Positions 35,621 through 45,985 of a stretch of DNA of 64,000 nucleotides are shown here, piece by piece. A program made the position numbers and the translations under genes. Below the pieces are notes generated by a model. That model searched no databases. It saw only the letters and a list, made by a program, of their open reading frames with translations, and was not told the DNA's origin. Positions within the stretch are counted from its first letter, which is position 1; each line of letters begins with the position of its first letter. Source of the DNA: Metridium senile (taxonomy: Eukaryota; Cnidaria; Anthozoa; Actiniaria; Metridiidae); assembly GCA_949775045.1 (NCBI GenBank), contig OX459105.1, forward strand, positions 16,815,353 to 16,879,352, written 5' to 3'.

Positions 35621-36371
35621 GCCGAGTTACGGTAGTAGCAACATTGTTTCGAGGTGCGCGCGGTCTCGTGGGCGTGTCCTTGCACGTCTCGATTAGTCGA
35701 AGAGCGTGTAACTCAAGTCGTTTAATTTGAAGCACGTATAACTCAAGTTTTCCCTTCACTCATAAAGCCGCGAGGCGAAACCGGTCCAAGGAAATAAAAT
35801 CGTTGGTATTAAAGGTTAGGCTCATTCACCTATTTGCAATAATGTCACATAAAAAATGAATGCAATTTAGTGAAAAAGGAATAACCACAGTTCAGCTCGA
35901 GTGATCCCTTTTAATCATTCAAAGATAAAGTATATAAAAATTGGTTTACTGATAAAAAGTAACAATTGTCATATAAGGGGAAAAAACGAACAATAAATAT
36001 ACTACTACCTTTTTGTTACTTATTTTTGCGAACTTAATTTTCACTGACATCACTGAATAATCACTAACATCAGCAATTTAATGTAAATCTTTATTATATA
36101 AGAAAAATGAGAATTCATTTTGCCAATTCTAGATCAGTATTTTGACCTTTTACCGCGCTATTTAATTCCCATGAACGTATCGTTTAAATATTCTAAATAG
36201 TTCAGAAGTTATACGACTTTTCTTAAACAAGGCAGAGCATTGATGACGTCATTACTTTGCAAGGTCGTGGTCAGTGATCATGTCAGTCAAATTTTTTAAT
36301 TTGTCTCATCGATATCTATCACATGATACCACTTGTCTTAGCAATCCCATTGAGAACACAATATCATTCAT
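35621..36371. other. Interior of the 23-kb element, nothing recognised
   Basis: Includes GAGCGTGTAACTCAAGTCG and GCACGTATAACTCAAG short direct repeats just right of the TTAA element. No gene supported. Confidence 0.35.
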
Positions 36372-36740
36372 TAGTATAAATACAAAGGTGATTATACAAA
36401 ATCACGCGCTCTGATTGGTTTGCTATCTCGGATTATCAGCCGATAATCACCTTTTCGGATAAAATGGCTGCCAGTAGTTGTTTTGTCACTGTTAGCGAAG
36501 ATCAAATTGAAAACTTAAAAGAAAATGCTGTCCCAAAATCGACAAAAGAAGCTACTAAGTTTGGTGTCAAGCTATTTAAAGGTATCATAGTAAATTTTCA
36601 CGTTTTTTTTATCATTATATGCGAGACAAAGTTTACAATTTTTACGCGTAACGGTCGCACTTTTAAAAAATAAAATATTTTCACTTTCAATGCTGTTTCC
36701 TTCTTTCTTTTTTGAAATAATCACCTTAGTATTTATACTA
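36372..36740 (+). mobile_element. Inverted-ended unit carrying a Crypton-like first exon
   Basis: TAGTATAAATACAAAGGTGA at 36372 is inverted at 36721-36740. Inside, an ATG at 36464 opens MAASSCFVTVSEDQIENLKE ... NTKEATKFGVKLFKG-type sequence followed by a GGTATCATAG donor at about 36581. A start of the form serine-rich, V-s-E-x-x-I, then STKEATK-x-x-x-x-LFK is typical of the first exon of DUF3504/Crypton-like tyrosine-recombinase genes in cnidarians (recalled knowledge). Upstream CTCTGATTGG and CCGATAATCACC may be its promoter. No recombinase core follows. Could also be a captured host exon. Confidence 0.45.
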
Positions 36741-36791
36741 AAACGATTATTCACCTCAGGCGAAGTGATTATCGGTGAATATTTACCTCTA

Positions 36792-37939
36792 TCTATAAGA
36801 ATAGAAAATTCTTAATAACTTTTTGTAAATATGAGATATGTTCATGATTTTGCTCAAGGTTACTCGTCATACACTGAGAAAGCCATCGCAAGCATTGAGA
36901 GCATGATATCTTTCAACATGCAAATGAGTGTTTTTTACATATCAGAAATTTGACGATTTCTATAAGAATAGAAAATTCTTAATAACTTTTTGTAAATATG
37001 AGATATGTTCACGATTTTGCTCAAGGTTACTCGTCATACACTGAGAAAGCCATCGCAAGCATTGAGAGCATGATATCTTTCAACATGCAAATGAGTGTTT
37101 TTTACATATCAGAAATTTGACGATTTCTATAAGAATAGAACATTCTTAATAACTTTTTGTAAATATGAGATATGTTCATGATTTTGCTCAAGGTTACTCG
37201 TCATACACTGAGAAAGCCATCGCAAGCATTGAGAGCATGATATCTTTCAACATGCAAATGAGTGTTTTTTACATATCAGAAATTTGACGATTTCTATAAG
37301 AATAGAACATTCTTAATAACTTTTTGTAAATATGAGATATGTTCATGATTTTGCTCAAGGTTACTCGTCATACACTGAGAAAGCCATCGCAAGCATTGAG
37401 AGCATGATATCTTTCAACATGCAAATGAGTGTTTTTTACATATCAGAAATTTGACGATTTCTATAAGAATAGAACATTCTTAATAACTTTTTGTAAATAT
37501 GAGATATGTTCATGATTTTGCTCAAGGTTACTCGTCATACACTGAGAAAGCCATCGCAAGCATTGAGAGCATGATATCTTTCAACATGCAAATGAGTGTT
37601 TTTTACATATCAGAAATTTGACGATTTCTATAAGAATAGAAAATTCTTAATAACTTTTTGTAAATATGAGATATGTTCATGATTTTGCTCAAGGTTACTC
37701 GTCATACACTGAGAAAGCCATCGCAAGCATTGAGAGCATGATATCTTTCAACATGCAAATGAGTGTTTTTTACATATCAGAAATTTGACGATTTCTATAA
37801 GAATAGAAAATTCTTAATAACTTCTTGTAAATATGAGATATGGTCACGATTTTGCTCAAGGTTACTTGCCATACACTGTGAAAGCCATCGCAAGCATTGA
37901 GAGCATGATATCTTTCAACATGCAAATGAGTGTTTTTTG
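36792..37939. repeat. 167-bp satellite array, inverted orientation, about 7 monomers
   Basis: Same monomer as 16464-26347 but on the opposite strand, so the two arrays face each other across the interior of the element. Monomers here are mostly of the ACATATCAG (complement of the ATATGT) type and lack the 3/4-block pattern of the long array. Confidence 0.95.
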
Positions 37940-38720
37940 TTATCGTGACATTCAAGTGTTGCGTGACGGTCATCACAACGACTCACTTTGCAGCTACAAA
38001 TTATACAAAAATTTGAGTATGTTTTAATTTATTTTCAGAAAAACTTCAATCATTGGTAGTTATATTTTGCAGGATAAGAGAAATAAGTTGATTTTGAAAG
38101 GAGTTTGAAAGGAGTTTCATACTGATAGATCGTTTTTTGCCGTACAATAGATTCGCCTGAAATATTTATTGGCGTTTTCAAACCCTTTGCGATGGAATCT
38201 AGAAGGCATCTGGAAGTGGTTGTGTAAGTTTCAAAACGTAAAACCAAAAACTGTAAAAGTTATTAAAGTTTAAAGTACAAGATTTATCCTTTTTTCGCTT
38301 TCTTTCTCCCTCGATTGGAAAGCCGTATTTTATTTTCTTGTGCCGAAAGTATCTGCGATGGCATTAGGGTAGGTTTATCTACTTCTGTGAAAAAATGTAG
38401 AAGATTTGAGCTTTTTATTGCGAAGTTATTAAGGATGAAAGTTGTCTGATTTAGCCGTAAGCGTCCGTATTGTCGATTTCAGCGGGCGAATCAAAGGTGT
38501 TTACAAAAGTGCTTCTAAAAAAGCGGCCTTTTGATGACAACACTTGAAAATACACACAAATGTCCATGAATAGATAGGGAAGATATCAGAATAGTTATTT
38601 TGAGGTTAATACAATTTTTAGCAAGATTATGGGTATATAAGTGATGTGTACGGATTTAGTGGATTTCATCACGCCCCCTTCTGAATGTCGTTTGAATGTG
38701 ATCGCTTACTTCACTGCAGT
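37940..38720. repeat. Right terminal inverted repeat of the 23-kb element
   Basis: Inverted copy of 15683-16463, ending CGCTTACTTCACTGCAGT, followed by the target duplication CAACCGGCC at 38721-38729. Confidence 0.9.
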
Positions 38721-38899
38721 CAACCGGCCCCAGTGGATTAAGAACACTAGACTGAAATTTGCCTTTTAGGCATTAAGAAATTATGGCTGGTTATTATATA
38801 AAGGGTTTCAGGATGTAAAGTTTGTACATCTATAGTCACATTTTATAATGATCATTCCCTAAATGCAAGAAACTGAATGTTTTACAAATGAAGTAAGTA

Positions 38900-39875
38900 C
38901 AGTATGTGTGTGCAAATCCGGACAGTGTACAAATCCGGACACTTTGGCATTTAAGCGTTAAAAAAGAGATCGAATTTGTTTACAAATGAAAACAACATTA
39001 TAGAATTAAGCATTTGTTTGTTTTCTATTGTGTAAGACGTTTTTGTGACAATCGAGATACTTTCAGCGAGGAAAAAGAGCGATTTGTCATGGCATGTGAA
39101 TATGCAAATTCGCAATGAGTCAGTTTTTAACGCGCTTTGAATTATATGTTAAAATTAAAATGGTGATTATTCTGCAGATTCAAATGATAACGCCAAAATA
39201 TTTAGCACGTTTTCAATTGCAAACAATGTTTTATCTTGTGTGAAAAGAAGAGCTTTTAAAAGTTTAAAATAAGTGTAGGAGACGGTTTTAGGAATACTAC
39301 TAAAATCCACTAAGGTATGTGCAATTCCGGACGATAAAATAAACAAGATTAGCAATCACCCATAACTTTGAATTGTAGGTTAAAATGTCGCTTAAAAATA
39401 TACAATTCAACTGCAGGTTGATTTTGCAAACAAAATTTATCTTTTGGATAGTTTAATCACCATGCACTATTCATTTATAGGACATTTATATTCATTTGCA
39501 GAATCAGGCGCACAAAGGCAATTACTCGTGTGTGAAATACTTTAGTGCTCAAACGTATTAATCAAGGAACGTAATTCATGATTTAATTAGCACAAATTTA
39601 TGCTTTAATCTCAAATTTGACTGTGGAAATAGAAAATCTATAATAAGCATTGAAAAATAAGGAAATAACTTCAAAGAATTGATTAAACAGAACCTACTTT
39701 AATAGTGTCCGGCTTTGCACACAACTGTCCGGAATTGCACCACTCAAACTACTTTACAAATATATCCATAACATTTTTACCTCATCTCCAAGGAAAATAT
39801 ATTTCCTAAACAATGCATTTAACGAATGATATGGCAATTTATCTAAAAACCGTCCGGAATTGCACACACATACTG
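38900..39875. mobile_element. 976-bp Tc1/mariner-like non-autonomous element
   Basis: CAGTATGTGTGTGCAAATCC at 38900 and its inverted copy ending ACACACATACTG at 39875, each with TA outside (38898-38899, 39876-39877). CCGGA-containing sub-repeats (CAAATCCGGAC, CAATTCCGGAC) recur inside both ends. No transposase frame. Lies in the Harbinger pseudogene intron. Confidence 0.8.
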
Positions 39876-40962
39876 TATCGTAAGTATCATTATTACATGT
39901 ACTATAAGTTTGTACTGAATGAGAATTCATCCATCATCATGTACTATAAATAGCAATTTGTAGACATGTAATTATTTTGAATCATTTTGCTTTGTACATG
40001 GAAATATGCATTTAAGAACCAGTTTAAGAACCAACTCAGCCTGTAACACCTCACACCGTAAACACCAATTACATTGGAATCATTTTCCTAGCACTAATAA
40101 TCTTGAAAAATAGTAGTTCTTATCAACTGTATGTCCTAAAATGCATAATTATCTTCATCATAAGGGAGAATTTAACAGTAGTGCAGTATGCTGCACATTT
40201 TTAGTAATTGTACTGTATTAAAATTAAAAGCTTGTTTCTTTCACAAAGTAGAAATGTCATTGACATGGTGTTCGAATTTAATATAAACAATATATGTACA
40301 CTCACCAACTGGGTCATATAGGTTTCCAATGAGGCCATTTGGTAATGACTGAAATTTCAAAGCATGCACCCTTTTGTGACCATTATATACAATTCTTTGG
40401 TTGTTATTAGGTCTTGAAATCGGCCTGACAGTTCCATCAACATTAACCCGAAACAATTTTGCAATGGAGAACCTCTATTAGTGATCGCTTGGGCGTATAT
40501 TTCTAGGGCTTGTGGATTCAGTATTGTGGGATTCCATTGAGTGAGACGGTGAGCATGATTATCGTAAATGTAATCAAGAACTTCGTTAGTTATCATTGAT
40601 AGCACAGGAACAGGACGACCAAATCGTGGTACCATATCACTGTACCGGATAGGGTAGGAGAAACGCTTGAGAAACATACAAAATGCTTCAGTTCCGTCAG
40701 CTTTGCTGCGTTGATTACAATAAATTGTGTCTGGCATCCGTAATGCTTCCATTAGAGTTGGAATGTCTCTTTTCCTGACCCTAAACTCGGCAAGACATTC
40801 GTCGTCCATTTCGTCAAGTTCAAACCGAGGATATAAGTCATAAGGCAGATCTAGATTTGACGGTTCATACAATTCCCACAAAATCAAAAATTCCTCGTCA
40901 TTTATGATTCCTTGATCATAACAAAGGGCAAGTATTTCTCTTGTCTCTTTGAAAGAATTCAT

Positions 40963-41307
40963 CTTAAAGTACTGGAATACGCCTTGCTTCTTTTGTTATT
41001 TTTAATTCAAGGAAGTATTTTCTGTTTTCCCTATTTGATATTAGTAACTTTATTAGGGTACAAAACAGTCAAGTTCTTCGACTGCTACACTCGAACTATT
41101 GTCATTTCATCGTTCAGTGATTGTGATATATTAGACAAAACTAGTTGTTTGACTGTACATGTATATAATGATGCAGAAGTCACAATAAAGATTACAAATG
41201 ATACCAGATCTCGTTATTCAAAGTTTGTTTATTACAATTATAGACATTTTTGTTGTCATCGTAGTCGTGAACCAAGTAGAATACCAACACGATTAATAAG
41301 GCGTTTA
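40963..41307. other. Region 5' of the Harbinger transposase
   Basis: A plus-strand frame to 41379 has no recognisable motif. The terminal repeat of the Harbinger element would be expected here but was not identified. Confidence 0.35.
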
Positions 41308-41946
41308 AACACCAAAAGTATGAAGCTTAGACGGTTTGTTTATCATAGAATATCCAGGGCACGAGTGCACGCACTGTAGGGCGTCTAGTTCTGTTTAATT
41401 TCGGAGACTGTTCCAGGTTCGACCTACTCTACGAATGTCAAACGAATGAAAAATCCCGAGCGCTTCACAAAAGTGTCCAAGCTACTACTGGGGGGGCAAC
41501 CTGGGGCACACATCGATCCATCACGTGACCCGTGTTTCATGCCTTGCCCTTGTCACAATATACGAGGTAGTTACTATACCTCAGGAGCAGGTATATACCT
41601 GCCTCAGGAGGGAACCCCACAATCTACAAGCGCGCCACAGGAAACCCAAGACTACAAGCGCGCGCCAAACGAAGAAACCACCTAGTATAAACATGATAAA
41701 GCGCTTTCAAAATGTTCTAACAATGATCCACGAGTTGGCCATAGGGGGCCTTTGATTCTCCTTCGGGCTTCCTTTTTGACGGTTTTATCGACTGTGAGGG
41801 CCTGAGTCTGAACCCACAATGCAACGATATTTGCGCCAACACTTCAGGTATTTGCGCCCCATATTTACTCTGCCAGTCTCTCTCGAAGGGCTAAAGTTCG
41901 TCTTTACGGTGTTACAAACTTCATTATATTACCTATCAAAGAAAAG

Positions 41947-42801
41947 ATGGCCGGGGGTCCGTTAGAACCAATAGAAGTACTAAAAGCCTTCAAGTCTTAT
42001 AAAGATAACAGAGATGTCTTGGAAAAAATCATGAGCAATGCAGACCCAACTGTCGCTGTTCTAGCGCTAGATAATCTTTTCCGCATTAAAGACAACGTAC
42101 AGTCAAATGAGTTTGGCATTTATATAGATGAAATTGTTCCCGACTTTCTGCGAAAATGGCGTAGCGAGTCGCCGCTAAGTGGGGCATATGAATGTCCATT
42201 TAGAAAGGTACATAGAATTCTAAGAAGTCTCGCCATCTTCAAAACATTTAACGTTCCGCTGTTCATCGATTACGTAGGACAAAAGAAGCTGTTGAGCAAC
42301 TATGTCAACGAAATCGAGCCCATCCCGATTGATGGAAACACCACAATATGTCACGACACTCACGTCGTGGAAGCCCAAGCGATATCTGGTGAACAACAGT
42401 TGAAACCAAGCGATAACAAAAACATTATTGGAGGATGCTGGTTTGGATTGGAAAGTGAACCCAGCGCCTATGGTGGCAAGAGATTCAAAACGACGCTGTC
42501 AAAGCTTGGCGTTACTGGGCTACATCAAGGGGAGATTGTCTCTTACAAGTATGAGAATAATGTGATCCTCTACGCTGCAGATGATACGGATTGCAAAGGT
42601 TTGAAGAAGCCAACCGATGAAGCTGTGAAGAAAAATAATCCTGACGCATATGTTCATGTATCCATATTTGTGCCATCACGATTCTTACCACCCCAGGATG
42701 AATTTAAGAAAGTTATTAGCGGTCCTTTTAATGTTAATCATGGCCCTATTTGTGTAAGAGCCAAGCGATTACATACAACGTGTGATGAACTGAACATGTA
42801 G
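41947..42801 (+). CDS. Uncharacterised intronless protein, family D copy I (possible ART-like core)
   Basis: A 284-residue frame starts AAAAGATGGCCGGGGG. Residues 1-75 look all-helical (VLKAFKSYKDNRDVLEKIMS, NADPTVAVLALDNLF). The C-terminal half runs ICHDTHVVEAQAISGEQQLK, IIGGCWFGLESEPSAYGGK, LGVTGLHQGEIVSYKYE, NNVILYAAD and YVHVSIFVPSRFL. The order H-x-T-x3-A-x2-I-x-G, then GG-x-W-F-G and YG resembles the His and Tyr strands of PARP/ART-fold enzymes; this is my inference, weak, and no catalytic Glu can be fixed. A close paralogue is at 57338-58165 with differences that keep the frame, and a truncated relative is at 50100. No signal peptide or membrane segment. Host gene or transposon cargo cannot be told apart. 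Confidence 0.6.
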   Translation: MAGGPLEPIEVLKAFKSYKDNRDVLEKIMSNADPTVAVLALDNLFRIKDNVQSNEFGIYIDEIVPDFLRKWRSESPLSGAYECPFRKVHRILRSLAIFKTFNVPLFIDYVGQKKLLSNYVNEIEPIPIDGNTTICHDTHVVEAQAISGEQQLKPSDNKNIIGGCWFGLESEPSAYGGKRFKTTLSKLGVTGLHQGEIVSYKYENNVILYAADDTDCKGLKKPTDEAVKKNNPDAYVHVSIFVPSRFLPPQDEFKKVISGPFNVNHGPICVRAKRLHTTCDELNM

Positions 42802-43031
42802 GAACAGTTTGATGACCTGTGGTTGATGCGACAGCTGTATAAATATGATGTCAGATATTTTGGATGTAAGAGTTTTGCTGCTAGCCACAATGCAAGCAGC
42901 GACACTATAAATATTGACGGTTGCGATATCTGTGTACTACATGCAGATAAAAACAAACAGTGGAAAACTCTTGATGGAAATGGACAAAATGACAATGTTT
43001 TTTAGTACCAAAATTGCAATATTAAATATAT

Positions 43032-43151
43032 CTTATTAGACAGTTTGATGTGTAATTTATGGCTGGACAGCTGTATTTTTACGAGCCTTTAGGCAAGTCA
43101 AAATACAAGTGAACGTGTAAAATACCCAGCCATAAATTACAATCTAATAAG
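43032..43151. repeat. 120-bp foldback downstream of the family D gene
   Basis: CTTATTAGACAGTTTGATGT GTAATTTATGGCTGG and its inverted copy around a spacer with GAGCCTTTAGGCAAG. The same foldback, less perfect, follows copy II at about 58615-58760, so it predates the duplication. Confidence 0.75.
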
Positions 43152-43194
43152 GTATTTATTTTCCAACAATTTGTTATTTTTTAAAGCAAGTTAT

Positions 43195-44170
43195 ATTTCT
43201 AACCTTTTATATTTCTAACCTTTTATATTTCTAAGTTATATTTCTAACCTTTTATATGTCTAAGTTATATTTCTAACCTTTTATATTTCTAACCTTTTAT
43301 ATTTCTAACCTTTTATATTTCTAAGTTATATTTCTAACCTTTTATATTTCTAACCTTTTATATTTCTAAGTTATATTTCTAACCTTTTATATTTCTAACC
43401 TTTTATATTTCTAACCTTTTATATTTCTAAGTTATATTTCTAACCTTTTATATTTCTAAGTTATATTTCTAACCTTTTATATTTCTAACCTTTTATATTT
43501 CTAACCTTTTATATTTCTAAGTTATATTTCTAACCTTTTATATTTCTAAGTTATATTTCTAACCTTTTATATTTCTAACCTTTTATATTTCTAACCTTTT
43601 ATATTTCTAACCTTTTATATTTCTAAGTTATATTTCTAACCTTTTATATTTCTAACCTTTTATATTTCTAACCTTTTATATTTCTAAGTTATATTTCTAA
43701 CCTTTTATATTTCTAACCTTTTATATGTTTAAGTTATATTTCTAACCTTTTATATTTCTAAGTTATATTTCTAACCTTTTATATTTCTAACCTTTTATAT
43801 TTCTAACCTTTTATATTTCTAAGTTATATTTCTAACCTTTTATATTTCTAACCTTTTATATGTTTAAGTTATATTTCTAACCTTTTATATTTCTAAGTTA
43901 TATTTCTAACCTTTTATATTTCTAACCTTTTATATTTCTAACCTTTTATATTTCTAAGTTATATTTCTAACCTTTTATATTTCTAACCTTTTATATGTTT
44001 AAGTTATATTTCTAACCTTTTATATTTCTAAGTTATATTTCTAACCTTTTATATGTCTAAGTTATATTTCTAACCTTTTATATTTCTAACCTTTTATATT
44101 TCTAACCTTTTATATTTCTAACCTTTTATATTTCTAAGTTATATTTCTAACCTTTTATATGTCCAACCTT
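43195..44170. repeat. Minisatellite of 16-bp (TAACCTTTTATATTTC) and 13-bp (TAAGTTATATTTC) units
   Basis: About 1 kb of two interleaved units, with rarer ATGTCTAAG and ATGTTTAAG variants. It lies between the end of unit D (GCAAGTTATATTTC) and the start of repeat R (TCTAACCTTTTAT), and each of its two units copies one of those flanks. Confidence 0.95.
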
Positions 44171-44194
44171 TTATAAGATAATAGATACTTGATA

Positions 44195-44433
44195 CTTGCC
44201 TAGTTTACGAAATGCTGAGAATAAAGGAAAAAATCACCCAACCTGAACATTCAGACAGACTCGATCAAAGCAAAACTCTTCACATAATTATTCCACTTTA
44301 TTGTACATAATCAATGTAGCATATCATTATTAGTCTACTTATTTACTTGACATCTTATTAATAAAATCACTTGAAAATGACATCTGACGATGTCGAAACG
44401 TTGTACCAACTTAGCGTTTGTATTTATTTTAAA
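44195..44433. mobile_element. 239-bp insertion with 11-bp direct flanks, perhaps Penelope-like
   Basis: GATACTTGATA is on both sides (44184-44194 and 44434-44444) and the stretch between is missing from the other R copies. It contains GACATCTGACGATGTCGAAA CG, which resembles the CTGAnGA ... GAAACG core sequence in the terminal repeats of Penelope-like elements. Only this motif supports the family. Confidence 0.45.
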
Positions 44434-45046
44434 GATACTTGATAGTATGTATAAAAACATTGAAAATGAATTTAAAAAAGTATAGATAGAGAGATATAAC
44501 TAGATTATATTAATAAGTATTAGGTAATAGAATAAAATTTGTAGAACGTGTTTCATGGATTAGTGTTTTTGCTCTAGTTGTAATTCTTTTTTTAGTTATC
44601 TATACTGATTGATTTGGGTACAATTATACATATGTTCGGTGGCATTCTACTATATTCAGTAAATGTTTAGTTGTCAAGCATGGAAGCACAATTTATTTAT
44701 TGCTGCAAGGTATTAAATAATGTCTATCCAAGTAGGGGGTAAACAAGAGTTCACCAACATGTACTCCCGTGGGAAAAGGGGAGTCAAGCCATGGGAGCCA
44801 CGCTATGGGAGCCGCCCCGTCGGAGCCACGCTATGGGAGCCGGGTGTATATCACGCTATGGGAGCTGTCCCGTCGGAGTCATGTCATGGGAGCTTCTACA
44901 GTGAGCTATTTTTAGTAACACAATCTGATTCGTAGATTTAATTACATTAAATTGCATCATAATAATGTAATTGTAAATCTGAGTGAAAAATGGTATTTTT
45001 AGAACCAATATGACATCATAGGTTATACCTATTTTGGCAGGCTTGT

Positions 45047-45574
45047 TTGAAAATGACTGTTAAATTGGATTTATTTCAAGACCCGGATATGCATTTATTT
45101 ATAGAAGCGGGCTTACGTGGAGGTATATCGATGATAACTCATCGATATGCTAAAGCAAATAACCCCTATTTAGAAAACTATGATGCTGACCAGGAAAACA
45201 ACTATCTTATGTACTTAGATGCAAACAATCTTTATGGTTGGGCAATGTCTGAATGTCTACCGACATCAAACTTTGATTGGTTGTCTGAACAGGAAGTACG
45301 TGATCTCGATGTAAACACTATTTCTGACGATAGTATGGAAAGGTATATATTAGAGGTCGATCTTTCCTACCCCGAAGAATTACATGCGCTTCATAATGAC
45401 TACCCACTCGCACCAGAAAAACTAAAAGTGACTGATGACATGTTATCACCTTATAGTCGACAATTAGCAGATGAATTGAACTTGAACTCGACTTCAACAG
45501 AAAAACTTGTACCGAACTTGAACGACAAACAGCACTATGTAGTACACTATCGTAATCTAAAGCAGTACTTATAG
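45047..45574 (+). pseudogene. Fragment of Polinton protein-primed DNA polymerase B
   Basis: An open 175-codon frame from 45047 contains GGISMITHRYAKANNPY and YLMYLDANNLYGWAMSE, the latter being the polymerase motif with the catalytic Asp and the N-L-Y-G signature of protein-primed family B polymerases in Polintons. The exonuclease domain and the later palm and thumb motifs are missing; a full polymerase in this family is over 1,000 residues. The frame ends where the palindrome starts, so the stop is not native. Deleted remnant, not a functional gene. Confidence 0.88.
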
Positions 45575-45985
45575 CTATCGCTAGTCTAGGAAACTGGCTA
45601 TCGCTAGCCAGTAGCCTAGGCTAGTTCTTTAGGCAGCTCATTTATATTGCTCATGAGCAGCTCATTTATACTGCTCAATTGCTCAACATATGAGAGGGCC
45701 ACCTTTTCCAAATGTTGTGCAAGAAACATGCAAATTGGCCCTCTCGTATGTTGAGCAAGCATGAGTTGCTCATGAGCAGCTCATTTATACTGCTCAGTTG
45801 CTCAACATATGAGAGGGCCACATTGCATGTTTCTTGCACAACATTTGAAAAGGTGGCCCTCTCATATGTTGAGCAATTGAGCAGTATAAATGAGCTGCTC
45901 ATGAGCAATATAAATGAGCTGCCTAAAGAACTAGCCTAGGATACTGGCTAGCGATAGCCAGTTTCCTAGACTAGCGATAGCCAGG
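45575..45985. repeat. About 410-bp palindromic foldback nested in the Polinton-derived element
   Basis: Arms of about 165 bp (CTATCGCTAGTCTAGGAAAC, CTAGTTCTTTAGGCAGCTCA, ATTGCTCAACATATGAGAGG) are inverted copies around a short centre; GCTCAACATATGAGAGGGCC occurs four times in all, in both orientations. It would fold into a near-perfect hairpin and separates the polymerase fragment from the right terminal repeat. Confidence 0.85.

Larger units (their letters stand above)
15683..38720. mobile_element. 23,038-bp DNA-transposon-like element with 9-bp target duplication and subterminal satellite arrays
   Basis: It begins ACTGCAGTGAAGTAAGCG at 15683 and ends with the inverted copy at 38720. The 9-bp CAACCGGCC is present once on each side (15674-15682 and 38721-38729), and the flanks join to restore an intact small MITE. 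Order: left inverted repeat about 780 bp, satellite array about 9.9 kb, unique interior about 10.4 kb, inverted satellite array about 1.15 kb, right inverted repeat. Long terminal repeats and a 9-bp duplication are what Mutator-like elements show, so a MULE-type origin is inferred. No transposase was recognised inside; the interior holds other elements (a LINE, several MITEs). A partial second copy is at 50278-53379. Non-autonomous mobilisation by an unknown source is the simplest reading. Confidence 0.85.
15546..38731. mobile_element. 139-bp MITE (GGGGCCGGTTGTACGAAGGG ends) split by the 23-kb element
   Basis: GGGGCCGGTTGTACGAAGGG at 15546 and CCCTTCGTACAACCGGCC at 15665-15682 plus CC after the duplication at 38730-38731 are inverted ends of one small element holding GTTATCC/GGATAA motifs. 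Only 15546-15682 and 38730-38731 belong to it; the 23-kb element sits in its right arm. A relative is at about 60955-61000 (ACTTTATCCACC ... AACTGGCCCC). Confidence 0.75.
15063..40962 (-). pseudogene. PIF/Harbinger-type (DDE_Tnp_4) transposase in two exons, frameshifted
   Basis: Exon 1 runs 40962 to 40306 on the minus strand, exon 2 from 15475 to the stop at 15063. The donor TTG|GTGAGT and acceptor TTTCATAG|AAGG join in phase to give LYDPV then EGRKHDAGML, exactly the family order. Exon 1 has the N-terminal FGRPVPVLSM region and the first catalytic Asp (VDGTVRPISRP). Exon 2 has the second Asp (YGDPAYPLRP) and the Glu (SVEWLFGD). About 340 residues in all, near the usual length. A frameshift at about 40447 (two extra bases between the FG and VDG codons) separates the first Asp from the N-terminus, so the gene is dead unless an unseen splice repairs it. 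The 24,830-bp intron (15476-40305) is mostly later insertions: removing the 23-kb element, a Tc1-like element and a MITE leaves about 0.65 kb. Element ends of the Harbinger copy itself were not found. Confidence 0.85.
41308..43194. repeat. Segmental duplication unit D, copy I
   Basis: From TTAAACACCAAAAGTATGAA to about GCAAGTTATATTTC this 1.9-kb unit matches 54577-58806 at high identity once the insertions in the second copy are removed. It contains about 640 bp of conserved upstream sequence, the intronless gene at 41947 and a foldback tail. Frames near 41446-41755 are shared but look non-coding. The left breakpoint lies next to TTAA in both copies. Confidence 0.85.

Noticed and set aside
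35517..35759. Overlapping frames on both strands across the (GC)n tract (80 and 65 codons)
   Set aside because: Arise from Arg/Ala-coding GC repeats in a MITE end.
41446..41755. Frames of 79 and 76 codons shared with 54717-55026
   Set aside because: Both overlapping frames are kept only because the DNA was duplicated; no motif, and the region is the upstream sequence of the family D gene.
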